Assembly (NCBI GenBank): GCA_903934035.1
Contig: CAIZMK010000130.1
Span: forward strand, 1-37,025
Direction: 5' to 3'
DNA from: an uncultured Methylococcaceae bacterium
Lineage (GTDB): Bacteria > Pseudomonadota > Gammaproteobacteria > Methylococcales > Methylomonadaceae
Length of the DNA: 37,025 nucleotides
Shown: one piece after another, positions 1 to 7,374 of the stretch
Position numbering within the stretch: the stretch's first letter is position 1
How the letters are laid out: each line of letters opens with the position of its first letter
Position numbers and translations under genes: made by a program
The notes under the pieces: generated by a model
What the model saw: only the letters and a program-made list of their open reading frames with translations
The model's database searches: none
What the model was told of the DNA's origin: nothing

Positions 1-190
1 AACTAGTGATCCCTGCAGGGTAGCCATAGCAAGGGCTGTATAGAATTCAAAAGCTATTCCTTTGTAAGGGCGACCGATTCGCCCCGTACATTCGTTAGTT
101 AAAACGTGGCGAATTTGTCGCCCCTACAAAGGAATAGCTTTTGAATTCTATACAGCCCTTGCTATGGCTACCCTGCAGGGATCACTAGTT
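1..190. repeat. Near-perfect long inverted repeat (MITE-like palindrome)
   Basis: Positions 1-70 are the reverse complement of 121-190 with a single mismatch. Pairing continues inward (71-83 with 108-120) with two mismatches, leaving a loop of about 24 bases. The arms contain SpeI-, SbfI- and EcoRI-like hexamers. The inner part carries a GCGAAT/ATTCGC motif also seen at 22164-22179, which suggests a native mobile palindrome rather than vector sequence. No ORF is inside. It lies just downstream of the phosphatase gene stop (minus strand), so its transcript could fold as a very stable hairpin. The true left border may lie outside the window. Confidence 0.85.
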
Positions 191-206
191 GTGTAGATAC
201 CTATGC
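189..206. repeat. 18-bp direct repeat, copy 1 (other copy 6108-6125)
   Basis: The 18 bases starting TTGTGTAGATACC occur identically at 189-206 and 6108-6125. Both copies lie at the edge of a palindromic element. They may be conserved border sequence of one repeat family. Confidence 0.7.
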
Positions 207-238
207 CCTACTTACAATCTACATAAAAAACTCAGCGC

Positions 239-676
239 CTAAAGCTTTTTTAGCCACTGGTTTACGCCTAGGTCAATCAGTCTTAGTACAGATTCAAAAA
301 CGATACTATCTCTTTGGTAAGGATCGGGAATATCAAAATCACCCCATTCACCCAATCTAAAAACTTTGCCTTTTGCGCTAGGTTGTTTGGCTTCAATAGC
401 CTGTTTGTGAGCTGACTCCATGACTAAAATAATATCGGCTTTACGAATCATATCTTCGTTTAACTGATCGGCTCGATGTCCAGAAATATCGATTCCTTTC
501 TCTATCATCAGTTGCTTTGCCTTGTTGTCGGCTGGATGCCCAACTAAAGCACCGATTCCTGCCGAACTCACTTGATAAACATTAGGCTTAGTGCTGAGTG
601 TCGATTTAAGTAGTGCCTCTGCCATAGGGCTACGGCAGATATTACCTACACACACTATGAGTATGTTATTAAACAA
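239..676 (-). CDS. wzb: Low-molecular-weight protein-tyrosine phosphatase (Wzb/Etp-like)
   Basis: A 145-residue cytoplasmic phosphatase. The N-terminus carries the CX5R catalytic loop (Cys9 to Arg15, CVGNICR) followed by SPMAE, and the general-acid DPY motif is at Asp118-Pro119. In polysaccharide systems such enzymes dephosphorylate the tyrosine kinase Wzc that controls chain polymerisation and export. The start is a TTG at 676; it is supported because MFNNIL matches the N-terminus of E. coli Wzb. It is the last gene of a minus-strand cluster, 33 bp after the lipocalin-like gene. No Wzc-like kinase is visible in this window, so the partner must lie elsewhere. Family assignment is secure; the specific substrate is inferred. 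Confidence 0.9.
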   Translation of the reverse strand: MFNNILIVCVGNICRSPMAEALLKSTLSTKPNVYQVSSAGIGALVGHPADNKAKQLMIEKGIDISGHRADQLNEDMIRKADIILVMESAHKQAIEAKQPSAKGKVFRLGEWGDFDIPDPYQRDSIVFESVLRLIDLGVNQWLKKL

Positions 677-709
677 AAGTGATCCTTTAATTGTTGTGTA
701 TTACCTAAG

Positions 710-1801
710 TCAATTTTTAGTATTTGAATAACCATTTAACTCCATAAATCCTAAGCCGGTATGGCTGCCGCTCACTTTAATCGCGCCTTCCCAGTACACA
801 TTATAGCTAGTCAAGCTGGCATCGAATTCACTGTCGTTAATAATGCTGTGAGTTGTTAAGGCCATATTTTTACTGGGAATGGTTATTTTCCAGGCTACAG
901 GGTAATCAATGTCTGTTTTAGTGCTATGCCAGTGCTGACCTTGAGTCAATGTAAAGTCATTGCTGCTAAGTATTTCGGTGTTGCCATCCTTGGTATAACT
1001 GCCGGTATAAAGTATGGACTGATTGGTCTTGTCGCGTAATTGGTAAATCATTAAATCAGCTTGATTATCTAGCTGTAGGCTAAACCAATCCCAAGATAAT
1101 TGCGTTGTTGAAAAATCCCCCCATTGATGATCAAACCAAGCAAGGCCTGTGACAGCTTCGCTTTGACCATTAATATTTAGGGTTCCAGTAATAGCCATAC
1201 GCGTTCGTGAATAATAATAACTACTGCCGGCAGTCCCTAAGGAAATCACGCCGTCTTTGCCATGAAATACGGGGGCTTGCGTGCTGTTTAAGTCGAGTTT
1301 AAAGCTAAAGTCTGGTGTTGAGGCTATTAGTTGATCAATGCCGTTACCACCGGCGATACTCCAATGATCGGTAGTAAAATCAAAATGATTAACCGTGCCT
1401 ACTGATAAATTGCCAGCGGTACTGCGTTGATCTATGTAATGGTGCCCAGATTGATGATCGGTTAATGAAACATGATTAACCATCTGACTCATGCCACTAT
1501 TAATAAGAAACAGGCTGTCATGAAAACTGTATTTTTTTCCTGAAGCCGTTAGCAAATGACCGTTGTAATACCACCATTCCATTTTATAAGCATGAGGGGC
1601 ATCATCTTCTGGTAAAGAAATTAAGAGATTGCTTGCTGCCTTTGCTTCAAACCATAACGGCGTTTTTTTTTCTTTAAAGAACTGGTAATAACTGGCAGTC
1701 GCCATCATTAGCAATACACTAATGGTCATTAGGCTATGCCTGTTGACTCTAATGAAGTCGATTGGCTTTTTATGTTTAAGGTGGGCAGGCTTTATGTTCA
1801 T
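710..1801 (-). CDS. CrtC/AttH lipocalin-like domain protein, membrane anchored
   Basis: A 363-residue protein with one hydrophobic segment near residues 23-40, probably an uncleaved signal anchor, followed by a periplasmic domain. The EWWYYNGHL motif at 75-83 and the later FDHQWGDF motif are typical of the carotenoid 1,2-hydratase (CrtC)/AttH family of paired lipocalin-like folds. CrtC hydrates carotenoids, but most family members are uncharacterised and many sit beside FtsX-type ABC transporters. Here it sits between a WecA-family transferase (3-bp gap) and a Wzb-like phosphatase, so a role with lipid-linked or envelope material is possible. No carotenoid gene is in the window, so I do not assign hydratase activity. 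The start is ATG at 1801. Confidence 0.75.
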   Translation of the reverse strand: MNIKPAHLKHKKPIDFIRVNRHSLMTISVLLMMATASYYQFFKEKKTPLWFEAKAASNLLISLPEDDAPHAYKMEWWYYNGHLLTASGKKYSFHDSLFLINSGMSQMVNHVSLTDHQSGHHYIDQRSTAGNLSVGTVNHFDFTTDHWSIAGGNGIDQLIASTPDFSFKLDLNSTQAPVFHGKDGVISLGTAGSSYYYSRTRMAITGTLNINGQSEAVTGLAWFDHQWGDFSTTQLSWDWFSLQLDNQADLMIYQLRDKTNQSILYTGSYTKDGNTEILSSNDFTLTQGQHWHSTKTDIDYPVAWKITIPSKNMALTTHSIINDSEFDASLTSYNVYWEGAIKVSGSHTGLGFMELNGYSNTKN

Positions 1802-1804
1802 TAA

Positions 1805-3061
1805 TCAAGATTTTTTATAAGACTTATAAAATCTGGACTGATTGAACTCTTCTATTTCTTTAGCACTTGCTTGATATCGTCTATCACTCAAAATACGTCG
1901 CTGCTTGAGTCTACGCTTAACAATCAATATTAATGATGACGGATTGTGTGTGCGGCGATTAGTCTGGATTCTGCGCTTAATGCCTATATTGCTATTTAAA
2001 TAGCGCGCGACTTTTAGCATTTTCCAAGCATGGCTAAGATTATAGTGATAGCTAATAAACACGAGCATAAACAAACTAAACATTAACCATTCGGGCGCAT
2101 TGAAAACAAGGTCTAGTGCAAGGCCTGTTAAGCCCAATAATAACGAAAATGTTAGAATTAGGCCTAGAGTGACATGGCGCCCAAAGCCAGCGATGGGTAA
2201 TAAGTGGTGTAAGTGCTCTCTGTCAGGAGAAAAAACTGAGCGGCCTTGTTTTATGCGTAGCGACATAATGGTCACGGTATCTAACAGGGGACTTGCTATT
2301 AGCCATAATGCCGTCACAGGATTAATAATTTTATGAACGCCTTGTGATGCAGAAATAATGACTACGCTAATGGTAAATCCCAGCATCATGCTACCCGCAT
2401 CACCTAGAAAAACCTTAGCTGTTTTTTGTCCAAATGCTTTGAGGTTAAATACTAAAAAAGCACTGGTAGCCGCTGCAAGTAGAGAGCAAAGCAATAAAAG
2501 ATTGCTGTAATTAGTGGTAATAAATAGGGCGCATAAGATAAAAAAAATAATCAGTGAAGTGCCGCCCGCTAAACCATCAATACCATCTATCATATTAAAG
2601 GCATTGATGCCTCCTAAAATGGCAAACACCGTAAAGGGTATGGAAAATAGGCCTAGTTGTATTTCACCTAGGCCGAATAAATTGCCTAGGCTAGTAATTT
2701 CAATGCCGCCCCATTTGATCATGATTAATATGGCCACTATTTCGGCAAAAAAGCGTAATTTAAGATCCAAATTTTTGAAATCATCAATCAATCCCGTGGC
2801 AATAATAAGGCTGATAGCTGTCAAAAAACCCATGTTAATAGTAGTCAGCTTACTTTCGGTCAAAATAAAAAAAAACATACATAGATAGATGGCTAAGCCA
2901 CCGATTAAAGGTATATCACCGTTATGTTTTTTTCTGGTGTTGGGTTTATCAGTCAGGCCTATTTTTAGGGCAATTGGCCTTAACAACAGTAGCCATGCGA
3001 CTGTCATGAAAAAAGCACTGCTCATTAGTAAGGCAAATGCTGGCTGCTCGAGCTCGGTCAT
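1805..3061 (-). CDS. WecA/MraY-family undecaprenyl-phosphate sugar-1-phosphate transferase
   Basis: A 418-residue polytopic inner-membrane protein. It would transfer a HexNAc-1-phosphate (often GlcNAc-1-P) from a UDP-sugar to undecaprenyl phosphate, the first step of O-antigen or exopolysaccharide assembly. Visible family motifs are HNGDIPLIGG (46-55), the Asp pair at 93-94 in a DDF context, NMIDGIDG (156-163), FLGDAG around Asp221, and HLHHLL (283-288) in the last cytoplasmic loop. The C-terminal tail after about residue 350 is basic and longer than in E. coli WecA (367 residues). It is the first gene of the minus-strand cluster, 3 bp before the lipocalin-like gene. It could supply the lipid-linked primer for the ABC-dependent polysaccharide made from the right end of the window; that link is inference. 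Confidence 0.85.
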   Translation of the reverse strand: MTELEQPAFALLMSSAFFMTVAWLLLLRPIALKIGLTDKPNTRKKHNGDIPLIGGLAIYLCMFFFILTESKLTTINMGFLTAISLIIATGLIDDFKNLDLKLRFFAEIVAILIMIKWGGIEITSLGNLFGLGEIQLGLFSIPFTVFAILGGINAFNMIDGIDGLAGGTSLIIFFILCALFITTNYSNLLLLCSLLAAATSAFLVFNLKAFGQKTAKVFLGDAGSMMLGFTISVVIISASQGVHKIINPVTALWLIASPLLDTVTIMSLRIKQGRSVFSPDREHLHHLLPIAGFGRHVTLGLILTFSLLLGLTGLALDLVFNAPEWLMFSLFMLVFISYHYNLSHAWKMLKVARYLNSNIGIKRRIQTNRRTHNPSSLILIVKRRLKQRRILSDRRYQASAKEIEEFNQSRFYKSYKKS

Positions 3062-3211
3062 AGTGAGGTCCCATTGCTTTTAAATCAGTCCATAGTAAGA
3101 AAAATCAGCTTAATAAGTAGAGCTGATCGTGACATTAGCGACCTGTGATGCGAAGTTAATGATATTTGTTTTTATAAAGCATAAATGGTGTTAATTCTCG
3201 TAGGCTGGAAT

Positions 3212-3276
3212 CCGATTCAGATTCGTAGGCCGGAATAAGGCTTTATGAGCGTAAGCGAGTAAAGCGTTTCCGGCAT
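3212..3276. repeat. 65-bp GTAGGCCGGAATAAG repeat, copy 1
   Basis: Copy 1 of a 65-bp repeat. It is identical to 3384-3448 except for one base (AAGGCTT against AAGACTT). The core from GTAGGCCGG to TTTCCGGCAT recurs at 10713-10764, where it forms one arm of a palindrome. The 5' and 3' ends are partly complementary (GCCGGAA/TTCCGGC), so a transcript would fold. It resembles REP/BIME-type intergenic repeats. Confidence 0.85.
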
Positions 3277-3383
3277 TTGCAGCGATTCTGTGTCAAAAAC
3301 TTACATCTACATTTGCTTATTGACTCCTTATGATCTCCAGTATTGGGTGCAATGCGGCTATCGCCAATTGCACCCTGCAGACT

Positions 3384-3448
3384 CCGATTCAGATTCGTAG
3401 GCCGGAATAAGACTTTATGAGCGTAAGCGAGTAAAGCGTTTCCGGCAT
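3384..3448. repeat. 65-bp GTAGGCCGGAATAAG repeat, copy 2
   Basis: Second copy, same orientation, 172 bp after the first, with a single substitution. The near identity suggests recent duplication or active spread. Confidence 0.85.
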
Positions 3449-4196
3449 TGGCAACTTAATTTGGATGTTAATGTACTTTGTTTGTTCCGGGTTTGTCAAG
3501 AAACTATTTAATGCGCTTGTCATTGCAGATTGAATTAATGACACAGGTTTATGTGCGTTCTGCTATAGCTTGTCTGGTTTATGTGGCTATTGTCAGCGGC
3601 ATGATAATTTCTGTCAATAGTAGTAATACCTATGCGCTTAAGATTAATGAATAATGGCTATGTAGAATGTCGTGAGTAAAGTGTGGGTAGTCTTTAGTAA
3701 TTACAGGAAATGAGTAAGGGGATGCGATGACGGTTATAACTGAGACGCTAAATGTTTTTCCTTTGACGTCGGCTCTTTTTATGTGGTCACAAATAAATTT
3801 TTTGTAGGCCATGGCTTATATTTACTATGTCCTTAGATCTTTTAGCTGTACAAAAAAACTTATTGTGTCAACAAGCTACACTCGTATGTCTGCAATAAAA
3901 CCTTCAGGGTTTACCTCGGCAACTTTTTAGACGGCGCTAAATAGTTTTGGGTTTTCAATGAAACCTGCAAGGCGTGCAGGAAAATATTTAAGGTGGGCAA
4001 TAAAATATTTATATTGACAGATAAGATATCAAAGGCGTAACTTATGAACTAGATTATTGGGTTAGTAACGACCGATATTCTTGTAAAAAGTCACAGTAAA
4101 CAGCAGCAAACCTCTAGCAGCGATAAGGAAATATTCTACACGTCTACTGATATAGCAATATTTCACACTTAAACCATTCGGAGTTTACTTAAGACT

Positions 4197-4898
4197 ATGA
4201 GCGCAAATATCTTTTTTCCAAGAACCGAAGATGCACAGATCGTTTGGCTATCTCATTATAATTTAAAGTTGCCTATCAACGGCCCTATCTGCGGCATCAG
4301 TGCCGAAGAAATTGCTAGCACCCAGTTGGATGTTGCCTACTGGATTTGGCTATTGCAATATTGGCATCCTGCATTACAGCGAGATGCTAAGGATGCAACG
4401 GCACACAAGCAACTGATGGTGGCTGGAGTGGGTTATGGTGGTGCTAATATTACACATCCGTTACCTTCTCCATTTCCGAATTCACCATCGATACCTGAGC
4501 CTGGCATGCAAAAACGCTTATCCAGTCAGATCATTCGCATTAAAGCCAGTGCTAACTATACCGATGTTATTGGTCATGAATTAGGTATCATCGCTACAAC
4601 GAATACTGTGGAGCATTTAATTCCTGATCCTACTGTTTATGTCGAGCTGGGAGAGAGCGGTAGTCGTGTACGTATCGACTTTAAAAAATACCGACATGAT
4701 GGTATTTGGATAGAAGGCCGAATTAATAGTGGCAATTGGGAATTTCTCGCTGTAGACACGGTAAAACCCTATTATGACGAGCGCCCCTTGGCAAATGGCA
4801 ACACCCATGAAACTCGTGAATATCGGTTGCGTTGGTGGGATAAAAGTGTCGCGCATGGCGAGTGGAGTGCGGTGCAGCAAGTGGTAATTGGGGTTTAA
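4197..4898 (+). CDS. Conserved-type hypothetical protein, helical N-domain plus C-terminal beta domain
   Basis: A 233-residue protein that I cannot assign a function. Residues 1-75 look helical and Trp-rich. A Gly/Pro-rich linker follows at about 76-104. A middle motif, NYTDVIGHELGI (120-131), resembles a recurrent motif I recall from families of bacterial hypothetical proteins. The C-terminal part (about 143-233) alternates beta strands and ends in a fibronectin-III-like GEWSAVQQVVIG segment. There is no signal peptide, no membrane helix and no catalytic motif. It stands alone between two repeat-rich intergenic regions. A GGAG is present, but about 14 bases before the ATG, so translation signals are weak. 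An adhesin-like or structural role is possible; confidence in any function is low. Confidence 0.7.
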   Translation: MSANIFFPRTEDAQIVWLSHYNLKLPINGPICGISAEEIASTQLDVAYWIWLLQYWHPALQRDAKDATAHKQLMVAGVGYGGANITHPLPSPFPNSPSIPEPGMQKRLSSQIIRIKASANYTDVIGHELGIIATTNTVEHLIPDPTVYVELGESGSRVRIDFKKYRHDGIWIEGRINSGNWEFLAVDTVKPYYDERPLANGNTHETREYRLRWWDKSVAHGEWSAVQQVVIGV

Positions 4899-5353
4899 GT
4901 TTAAACAGTTAATAACTTAAATAGAGTGCTTTTGTGGGAGTGGTTTGAGCTGCGAAGTTACTGAAAAAGTCGTTCTCACAAAAGGTTGTTCGGCTATCAG
5001 CTTAATAAGAGGCACCACGATTTTGTCGGGTTAGGCTATCGCTATCCCGACCTAAACCTTAAGACGAGTCACAGTGTAAGGCTTAACTTTATAGTGTACC
5101 GTCTTTAGTTGCTAGCCGTTTATTATGTCTAATATGTTGAATTGTTGTGTTTATATGGCTTCTGTTTGATTGCTGATTAAAAGTTTGTTTTTAAATACCA
5201 AGGTATGGCCCAGTGCTTTAAAGTCTTAGTGGCTTACTCAATAGCATTTGTTTAACCACAATAATTGTAACAATTAATTCATTTGACATTAGTGTGGTTA
5301 TTGCATTACCCTACGATCCATGTGATTTTTTATTTTGAACTTAAAGGTGCGTT
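4899..5353. promoter_or_regulatory. Intergenic region with two hairpins and a candidate promoter for the cytochrome gene
   Basis: An imperfect palindrome spans 4929-4984 (arms CTTTTGTGGGAG and TTCTCACAAAAG). A second hairpin has GTCGGG/CCCGAC arms around 5025-5051. Upstream of the cytochrome gene a TTGACA hexamer is at 5283-5288, but no good -10 follows at 17 bp (TACCCT at 18 bp), so the promoter is only a candidate. An AAAGGTG ribosome binding site is at 5343-5349. No gene is seen. Confidence 0.35.
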
Positions 5354-5701
5354 ATGAAGTTAGGTCAGTCATTTGGTTTAAAAGTTCTTTTTATCTTATT
5401 GCTTAGTAGTTTTTGCTATTCTGCCTATGCAGAAGTAGATGCTGATGCGGCAAAAGCTTTAGCTAAACAAAACAATTGCTTCCGCTGTCATGGTGTTGAT
5501 AAAGATAAAGATGGCCCTTCATTTATTAAGAGTGCGGCTAAATTTAAAGCAGATCCTAAGGCAACAGAAAAACTATTGCATCATTTAACCTCAGGTGAGA
5601 CAGCTAAATTTCCTGATGGTCATGAAGAAGCTCACATGATTTTGAAGGTGGATGATGCTAAAGAAATTAATAATCTAATCGCTTGGATACTTTCACAGTA
5701 A
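5354..5701 (+). CDS. Periplasmic class I cytochrome c, monoheme
   Basis: A 115-residue protein with a signal peptide of about 26 residues (cleavage after AYA) and one heme-binding CFRCH motif at Cys42-His46. Met95 (HMILK) is the likely distal heme ligand. The mature form, about 89 residues, fits small soluble cytochromes c such as c-551/c-552, which shuttle electrons in the periplasm. It begins with a clear AAAGGTG ribosome binding site. It lies 691 bp before the decaheme gene, so it may be a separate transcript, but its closeness suggests it feeds or drains the decaheme conduit. Family assignment is firm; the redox partner is inferred. Confidence 0.9.
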   Translation: MKLGQSFGLKVLFILLLSSFCYSAYAEVDADAAKALAKQNNCFRCHGVDKDKDGPSFIKSAAKFKADPKATEKLLHHLTSGETAKFPDGHEEAHMILKVDDAKEINNLIAWILSQ

Positions 5702-5867
5702 TACCAATTAATTTGTATATTAAGGCTGGCAACTTAAGTAGAGATAGTCGCTAGTTTTAGCTCTTCGCCTTTAATCGGTTTCCATGAGATCTCTATCTAA
5801 AAGTGAATAATTTTATTCGTTAGATTGATTTTAGATGAATTTAGTTTTGTAGGGTGAATAAGCGCCA

Positions 5868-5974
5868 GAGACTGTGAATGTATTCTTTTTATTTCCCCTC
5901 TTTAGTAAAAAGGGGCTAGGGGGGGGTATTAAAAATAATCATAAAATATCAGTAACTTATGGCGAAAAAATCCC
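5868..5974. repeat. Left half of a MITE-like element (relative of 11963-12133)
   Basis: This stretch begins with a GAGACTGTGAATGTATTC end, followed by a CCCCTCTTTA/AAAGGGG hairpin and an AT-rich middle. It aligns with the left part of the element at 11963-12133 through the AAAATCCCC segment. The right half and right terminal repeat are missing; sequence of another palindrome follows directly. Confidence 0.65.
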
Positions 5975-6059
5975 CGTAGGGGTGTATTGCATACGCCCAA
6001 CATCGAAAGTAAATGTTATAGAGCTTATTTTATAAGGGCGTATGCAATACGCCCCTACG
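5975..6059. repeat. Palindromic element, 24-bp arms
   Basis: Arms 5975-5998 and 6036-6059 are complementary over 24 bases with one G:T mismatch (CGTAGGGGTGTATTGCATAC in the left arm). The loop is 37 bases. It abuts the half-element at 5868-5974. Confidence 0.85.
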
Positions 6060-6107
6060 ATCTTCACCACAATGTTATCGTTCGCGCGTGGTAATGCTAA
6101 CAATTAT

Positions 6108-6125
6108 TTGTGTAGATACCTATGC
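6108..6125. repeat. 18-bp direct repeat, copy 2 (other copy 189-206)
   Basis: Identical to 189-206, about 5.9 kb apart and in the same orientation. Sequence flanking the two copies differs on both sides. Confidence 0.7.
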
Positions 6126-6392
6126 TACCGACCCGAGGCAAAACCGAGGAGCGCAGATTGAGCTGCAATCGAGCCGCCTTTTCTTTGGATGCTTTCTAAA
6201 GGCTGCGCAAAAGAAAGTATCTCGCCTTCGGGTGCGATAACCCGATTAACACATCGTCGCGATAGCGACCTCATTATGTGTGTTTTATTAAACCGCTGAA
6301 TGGCGACTGCGTAACATCAGCTTAAATTTTATTAAATCACCCTGCTTCGTTGCTTGATGCGTGAGGCTTAAATCTGTTCAGTCGAGTATTTT

Positions 6393-7355
6393 ATGACGAT
6401 ATTTATAAACATTATTTTGCTTTGTGGTTTTCTTATGACCTCGGCGTATGCTGAAAACGTTCAGCCTGCTGTCGGAGTTACATCCGCAAAATCACCCGCG
6501 CAGATGATAGACAGAGATTCTGAATGTACTCGCTGTCATGATGAAAATGAAACCAAACCGATACTGTCTATTTATCAGACTGCGCATGGTAATAAAGCCG
6601 ATGCTCGCACGCCTTCTTGCCAGTCTTGTCATGGCGAAAGTGTCAAGCATTTGACCAGTAAGACGGATGCTCCTGATGTGATTTTTGGTGTTAAAAAAGG
6701 TGTTTATACGCCTAATAAAGCACAAGATCAGAATGTGGCTTGTTTATCTTGTCATGAAAAAGATCCTAAGCGCACGCATTGGCAAGGTGGTGCTCATCAG
6801 GCGGCTGATTTAGCCTGTACCTCATGCCATGTTGTGCACTCGGCCCATGACAAAGTACGTGAGAAACCCACTCAAGCCTTAGTTTGCTTTACTTGTCATC
6901 AAGATCAAAAAGCGCAGGCGAATAAGTTTTCTCACCATCCGATTCCTGAAGGAAAAATTGCCTGTTCTGATTGCCATAATCCACATGGTTCGGCAGGACC
7001 GAAGTTACTAGTTAAAAATACGGTGACCGAAACCTGCTATACCTGCCATGCCGAAAAACGCGGGCCCTTTTTGTGGGAGCATCAGCCGGTCAGCGAAGAT
7101 TGTACTAACTGTCATACGCCACATGGCTCTAACATCACGCCGTTGCTTAAATCGCGTCCACCGTTTATGTGTGATGAATGTCACGATGGTCCTCATGCCA
7201 GTAAAAGTCCTGTAGCTGGTAATGCCGCAGGTTATCAAGGAGGCTTAGCCAGCACGTCCAACCCAAGTTCGAGTTATACCGGCAGAGCTTGTATGAATTG
7301 CCATAGCATGGTGCATGGTTCTAATGATCCAGCTGGCGCACTTTTACAACGTTAA
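6393..7355 (+). CDS. Decaheme c-type cytochrome, DmsE/MtrA family
   Basis: A 320-residue periplasmic protein with a signal peptide cut after AYA (residue 20). There are ten CXXCH motifs from Cys45 to His304 (CTRCH, CQSCH, CLSCH, CTSCH, CFTCH, CSDCH, CYTCH, CTNCH, CDECH, CMNCH), with extra His residues as distal ligands. Length, heme number and the HGSNDPAG ending fit the DmsE/MtrA/PioA group, which forms a heme wire plugged into an outer-membrane barrel. The barrel gene follows after 19 bp, supporting a conduit that moves electrons between periplasm and cell surface. No outer-surface MtrC/OmcA-type decaheme lipoprotein is encoded here. The direction of electron flow cannot be told from sequence. 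Confidence 0.92.
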   Translation: MTIFINIILLCGFLMTSAYAENVQPAVGVTSAKSPAQMIDRDSECTRCHDENETKPILSIYQTAHGNKADARTPSCQSCHGESVKHLTSKTDAPDVIFGVKKGVYTPNKAQDQNVACLSCHEKDPKRTHWQGGAHQAADLACTSCHVVHSAHDKVREKPTQALVCFTCHQDQKAQANKFSHHPIPEGKIACSDCHNPHGSAGPKLLVKNTVTETCYTCHAEKRGPFLWEHQPVSEDCTNCHTPHGSNITPLLKSRPPFMCDECHDGPHASKSPVAGNAAGYQGGLASTSNPSSSYTGRACMNCHSMVHGSNDPAGALLQR

Positions 7356-7374
7356 ACTAATAACGGAGATAGTC

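Larger units (their letters stand above)
3062..4196. other. Long intergenic region with direct repeats and hairpins
   Basis: This 1.1-kb stretch separates the minus-strand wecA-type cluster from a plus-strand gene, so it should hold divergent promoters. It contains two copies of a 65-bp repeat (listed separately) and between them a 9-bp hairpin (3345-3353 with 3367-3375) around a GGGTGCAAT arm. A 60-codon minus-strand reading frame at 3630-3812 has no recognisable domain and I do not call it. From about 3450 to 4196 I see no gene. Confidence 0.6.
5702..6392. other. Intergenic region made mostly of mosaic repeats
   Basis: Nothing here looks coding. It holds half of a MITE-like element (5868-5974), a 24-bp-armed palindrome (5975-6059), the second copy of an 18-bp repeat (6108-6125) and then about 200 bp of further repeat-like, hairpin-rich sequence (an AAAGAAAG/CTTTCT hairpin near 6190-6220). 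The promoter of the decaheme operon must lie in the last part, but I see no convincing hexamers. Confidence 0.6.

Noticed and set aside
2514-3083. Plus-strand frames across the WecA-type gene
   Set aside because: They are antisense shadows; the minus-strand frame has all transferase motifs and membrane segments.
3630-3812. 60-codon minus-strand frame in the long intergenic region
   Set aside because: No domain, no ribosome binding site, no neighbours to join; composition like the surrounding non-coding sequence.
7315-7374. Upstream ATG start for the MtrB-like protein
   Set aside because: It overlaps the cytochrome gene by 41 bases and adds 20 residues before a normal signal peptide; ATG 7375 has a GGAG site.
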